From positions 1 to 6,647 of the forward strand of contig JAFNAJ010000148.1 of the NCBI GenBank assembly GCA_017860085.1: DNA of 6,647 nt, in the 5' to 3' direction. A program made the position numbers and the translations under genes. Shown piece after piece: positions 5,131-6,647 of this stretch (the first letter of the stretch is position 1; every line of letters starts with the position of its first letter). This DNA is from Acidobacteriota bacterium. Lineage in GTDB: Bacteria > Acidobacteriota > Vicinamibacteria > Vicinamibacterales > JAFNAJ01. The notes under the pieces are model-generated. The model was given only the letters and a program-made list of their open reading frames with translations, was not told the DNA's origin and searched no databases.

Positions 5131-6647
5131 TTGAACAAGCTCGTCCCGTGCGTCGGTCTCGTGCTCGCGCTTCTGGCCACCCCTGCGGCTCGTGTGCCGG
5201 CCGCGCGGACGACGCCAGACAGTCTCAAGACACCAGACGAGTTCCTGGGCTTCAAGGTGGGCACCGACAGGCGACTTGCACGGTGGGACGCCATCGTCGA
5301 GTACCTCTCCATGGTCGACGCCGCGTCCGACCGGGTGCGTGTCCGCGACCTGGGTGCGTCCACGAACGGGAACCCGTTCATCGCGGTCGAGGTCACCGCG
5401 TCGAGCACCCTGAAGAACATCGACCACTTCAAGCGCCTGCAGCGCAAGCTCTACTTCCAGGAGGGCGCGCCGACCGATGCCGAGCGCGACGAGATCGTCC
5501 GCGACGGCAAGGCCGTCGTCGTGGTCACGTGCAACATCCACTCGACGGAGATCGCCTCGTCGCAGATGGTGCTCGAACTCGTCCACCGGCTGGCCACCGA
5601 GCAGTCACCGCTCGTCGAGAAGATCCTCGACAACGTCATTCTGGTGCTGGTGCCGAGCCTCAACCCCGACGGGCAGATCATGGTGACCGACTGGTACAAC
5701 AAGAACGTCGGCACGGAATTCGAGGCGAGCCCGCTGCCGTGGCTCTACCACCCGTACGTGGGCCACGACAACAACCGCGACATGTACATGTTCACGCAGA
5801 AGGAGAGCCAGCTCACGGCGAAGCTGCTGTGGCACGACTGGTTTCCTTCGGTGTGGCTCGACGAGCACCAGCAGGGACCCCAGGGAGCGCGCATCTTCGT
5901 GATGCCGGCCACCGACCCGATCAACCCCAACGTGCATCCCCTCATCTATCGCTGGAACGGGATCTTCGGACAGGCCCAGGCCGCGGCACTCGAAGCGGCG
6001 GGCAAGGACGGCATCATCTACAACTCGACCTACACCAACTTCTGGCAGGGGGCCATGGCCTGGAGTGGCTGGTGGCACAACCAGGTGGGGCTCCTCACCG
6101 AGGTGGCGAGTGTCCGCATTGCGACGCCGACCGAACAGCGCCGGGCCGAGCCTGGCAGCCGCCCCCAGGCCACCGGCGACGACTTCCGCGCCCAGATGCG
6201 GAGACAACTCGAGCATCCCGACGAGCCGTTGCCTGCGCCACGCGACACGATCGCACGCACCGAGTATCCACGCCCCTGGCTCGGTGGACGCTGGACACTG
6301 CGCGACATCGTCGACTACGAGCTGATTGTCACGATGGCACTGCTCGAGGCGGCCGCCGACCAGCGCGAGATACTGCTTCGACAGATCTACGAGGTGAATC
6401 GCGAGACGGTCGAGCACGGCCGGAAGGGTGACCCGGCGGCCATCCTGATTCCCGTCGTCGGCCAGCACGATTCCCGCGAAGCTGCCCATCTCGTCAGCCG
6501 GCTCCAGATGGCGGGGGTCGAGGTCTACCGGGCAGGCGCCGCCTTTGACGCGGCTGGCGCACGGCACCCCGAGGGCACCTTCGTTGTGCCGATGGCGCAG
6601 GTGTTTGCCCGCTATGCGAAAGACCTGCTCGAGAAACAGACGTACCC
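5131..6647 (+). CDS. Exported M14-family zinc carboxypeptidase (3' end outside window)
   Basis: The frame opens with TTG at 5131 and is still open at the right edge (505 residues seen). Zinc carboxypeptidases of MEROPS family M14 cleave C-terminal or similar residues from peptides. Residues 1 to about 25 are a signal peptide (MNKL then a hydrophobic run to TPAARVPAA). The pre-catalytic part (about 35-90) has TPDEFLGFKVGTDRRLARWD and SDRVRVRDLGASTNGNPF, as in large bacterial M14 proteins. The catalytic domain carries the zinc motif HSTE (H137, E140), NPDG (178-181), the carboxylate-binding pair in GHDNNRD (N215, R216), the third zinc ligand in DEHQ (H246) and the catalytic glutamate in LLTEVAS (E324). 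A second segment from about 437 (AILIPVVGQHDSREAAHLV) resembles the amidotransferase-like C-terminal part of these proteins. Members I recall run to roughly 800-900 residues, so a large part is missing. It lies 44 bases after the VWFA-like gene on the same strand. Family secure; substrate unknown. Confidence 0.92.
   Translation, partial: MNKLVPCVGLVLALLATPAARVPAARTTPDSLKTPDEFLGFKVGTDRRLARWDAIVEYLSMVDAASDRVRVRDLGASTNGNPFIAVEVTASSTLKNIDHFKRLQRKLYFQEGAPTDAERDEIVRDGKAVVVVTCNIHSTEIASSQMVLELVHRLATEQSPLVEKILDNVILVLVPSLNPDGQIMVTDWYNKNVGTEFEASPLPWLYHPYVGHDNNRDMYMFTQKESQLTAKLLWHDWFPSVWLDEHQQGPQGARIFVMPATDPINPNVHPLIYRWNGIFGQAQAAALEAAGKDGIIYNSTYTNFWQGAMAWSGWWHNQVGLLTEVASVRIATPTEQRRAEPGSRPQATGDDFRAQMRRQLEHPDEPLPAPRDTIARTEYPRPWLGGRWTLRDIVDYELIVTMALLEAAADQREILLRQIYEVNRETVEHGRKGDPAAILIPVVGQHDSREAAHLVSRLQMAGVEVYRAGAAFDAAGARHPEGTFVVPMAQVFARYAKDLLEKQTY

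Noticed and set aside
5148..6431. Long open frame of 427 codons on the plus strand overlapping the M14 gene
   Set aside because: Its translation is Arg/Pro/Gly-rich without family motifs, while the frame starting at 5131 carries all the M14 catalytic motifs and is still open at the window end.
5605..6567. Minus-strand open frame of 320 codons antisense to the M14 gene
   Set aside because: It is a common shadow in GC-rich coding DNA, with no recognisable motifs; the opposite strand encodes a clear enzyme.

Overview
The window is GC-rich and tightly packed, with about 36 to 145 bases between genes. It carries four protein genes; the first is cut by the left edge and the last by the right edge. 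The likely source is an Acidobacteriota bacterium, perhaps of the Vicinamibacteria type. This rests on two large exported proteins that look like the acidobacterial VWFA-related family, on the base composition, and on a large exported M14 peptidase. It is inferred from family resemblance, not from a marker gene.

Layout. Bases 2-1966 (+): a VWFA-like protein with a conserved C-terminal domain, lacking its start. Bases 2003-2866 (-): an exported SurE-type nucleotidase, convergent with the first gene. Bases 2867-3010: a short divergent intergenic region with candidate promoters on both strands. Bases 3011-5086 (+): a complete paralogue of the first gene. Bases 5131-6647 (+): an M14 zinc carboxypeptidase with a TTG start, a good ribosome binding site and all the main catalytic motifs, running off the right edge. 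No stretch over 300 bases lacks a gene. I see no tRNA, rRNA, CRISPR array, insertion sequence or phage gene.

How the genes fit together. The three products whose N termini are visible carry export signals, and the fourth very probably does by comparison with its paralogue. This looks like a cell-envelope or secreted-protein locus. SurE would dephosphorylate nucleotides (or similar phosphoesters) outside the cytoplasm, and the M14 enzyme would trim peptides. The role of the VWFA-like pair is unknown. A shared scavenging or envelope-processing role is only a hypothesis.

The most interesting points are: two diverged paralogues around an inverted surE; a VWFA fold that seems to have lost its metal site; a C-terminal domain that is strongly conserved between the paralogues and that I cannot assign firmly; and a signal-peptide-bearing SurE with a cysteine pair in its arm region. 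Nothing here proves a new multi-gene system.
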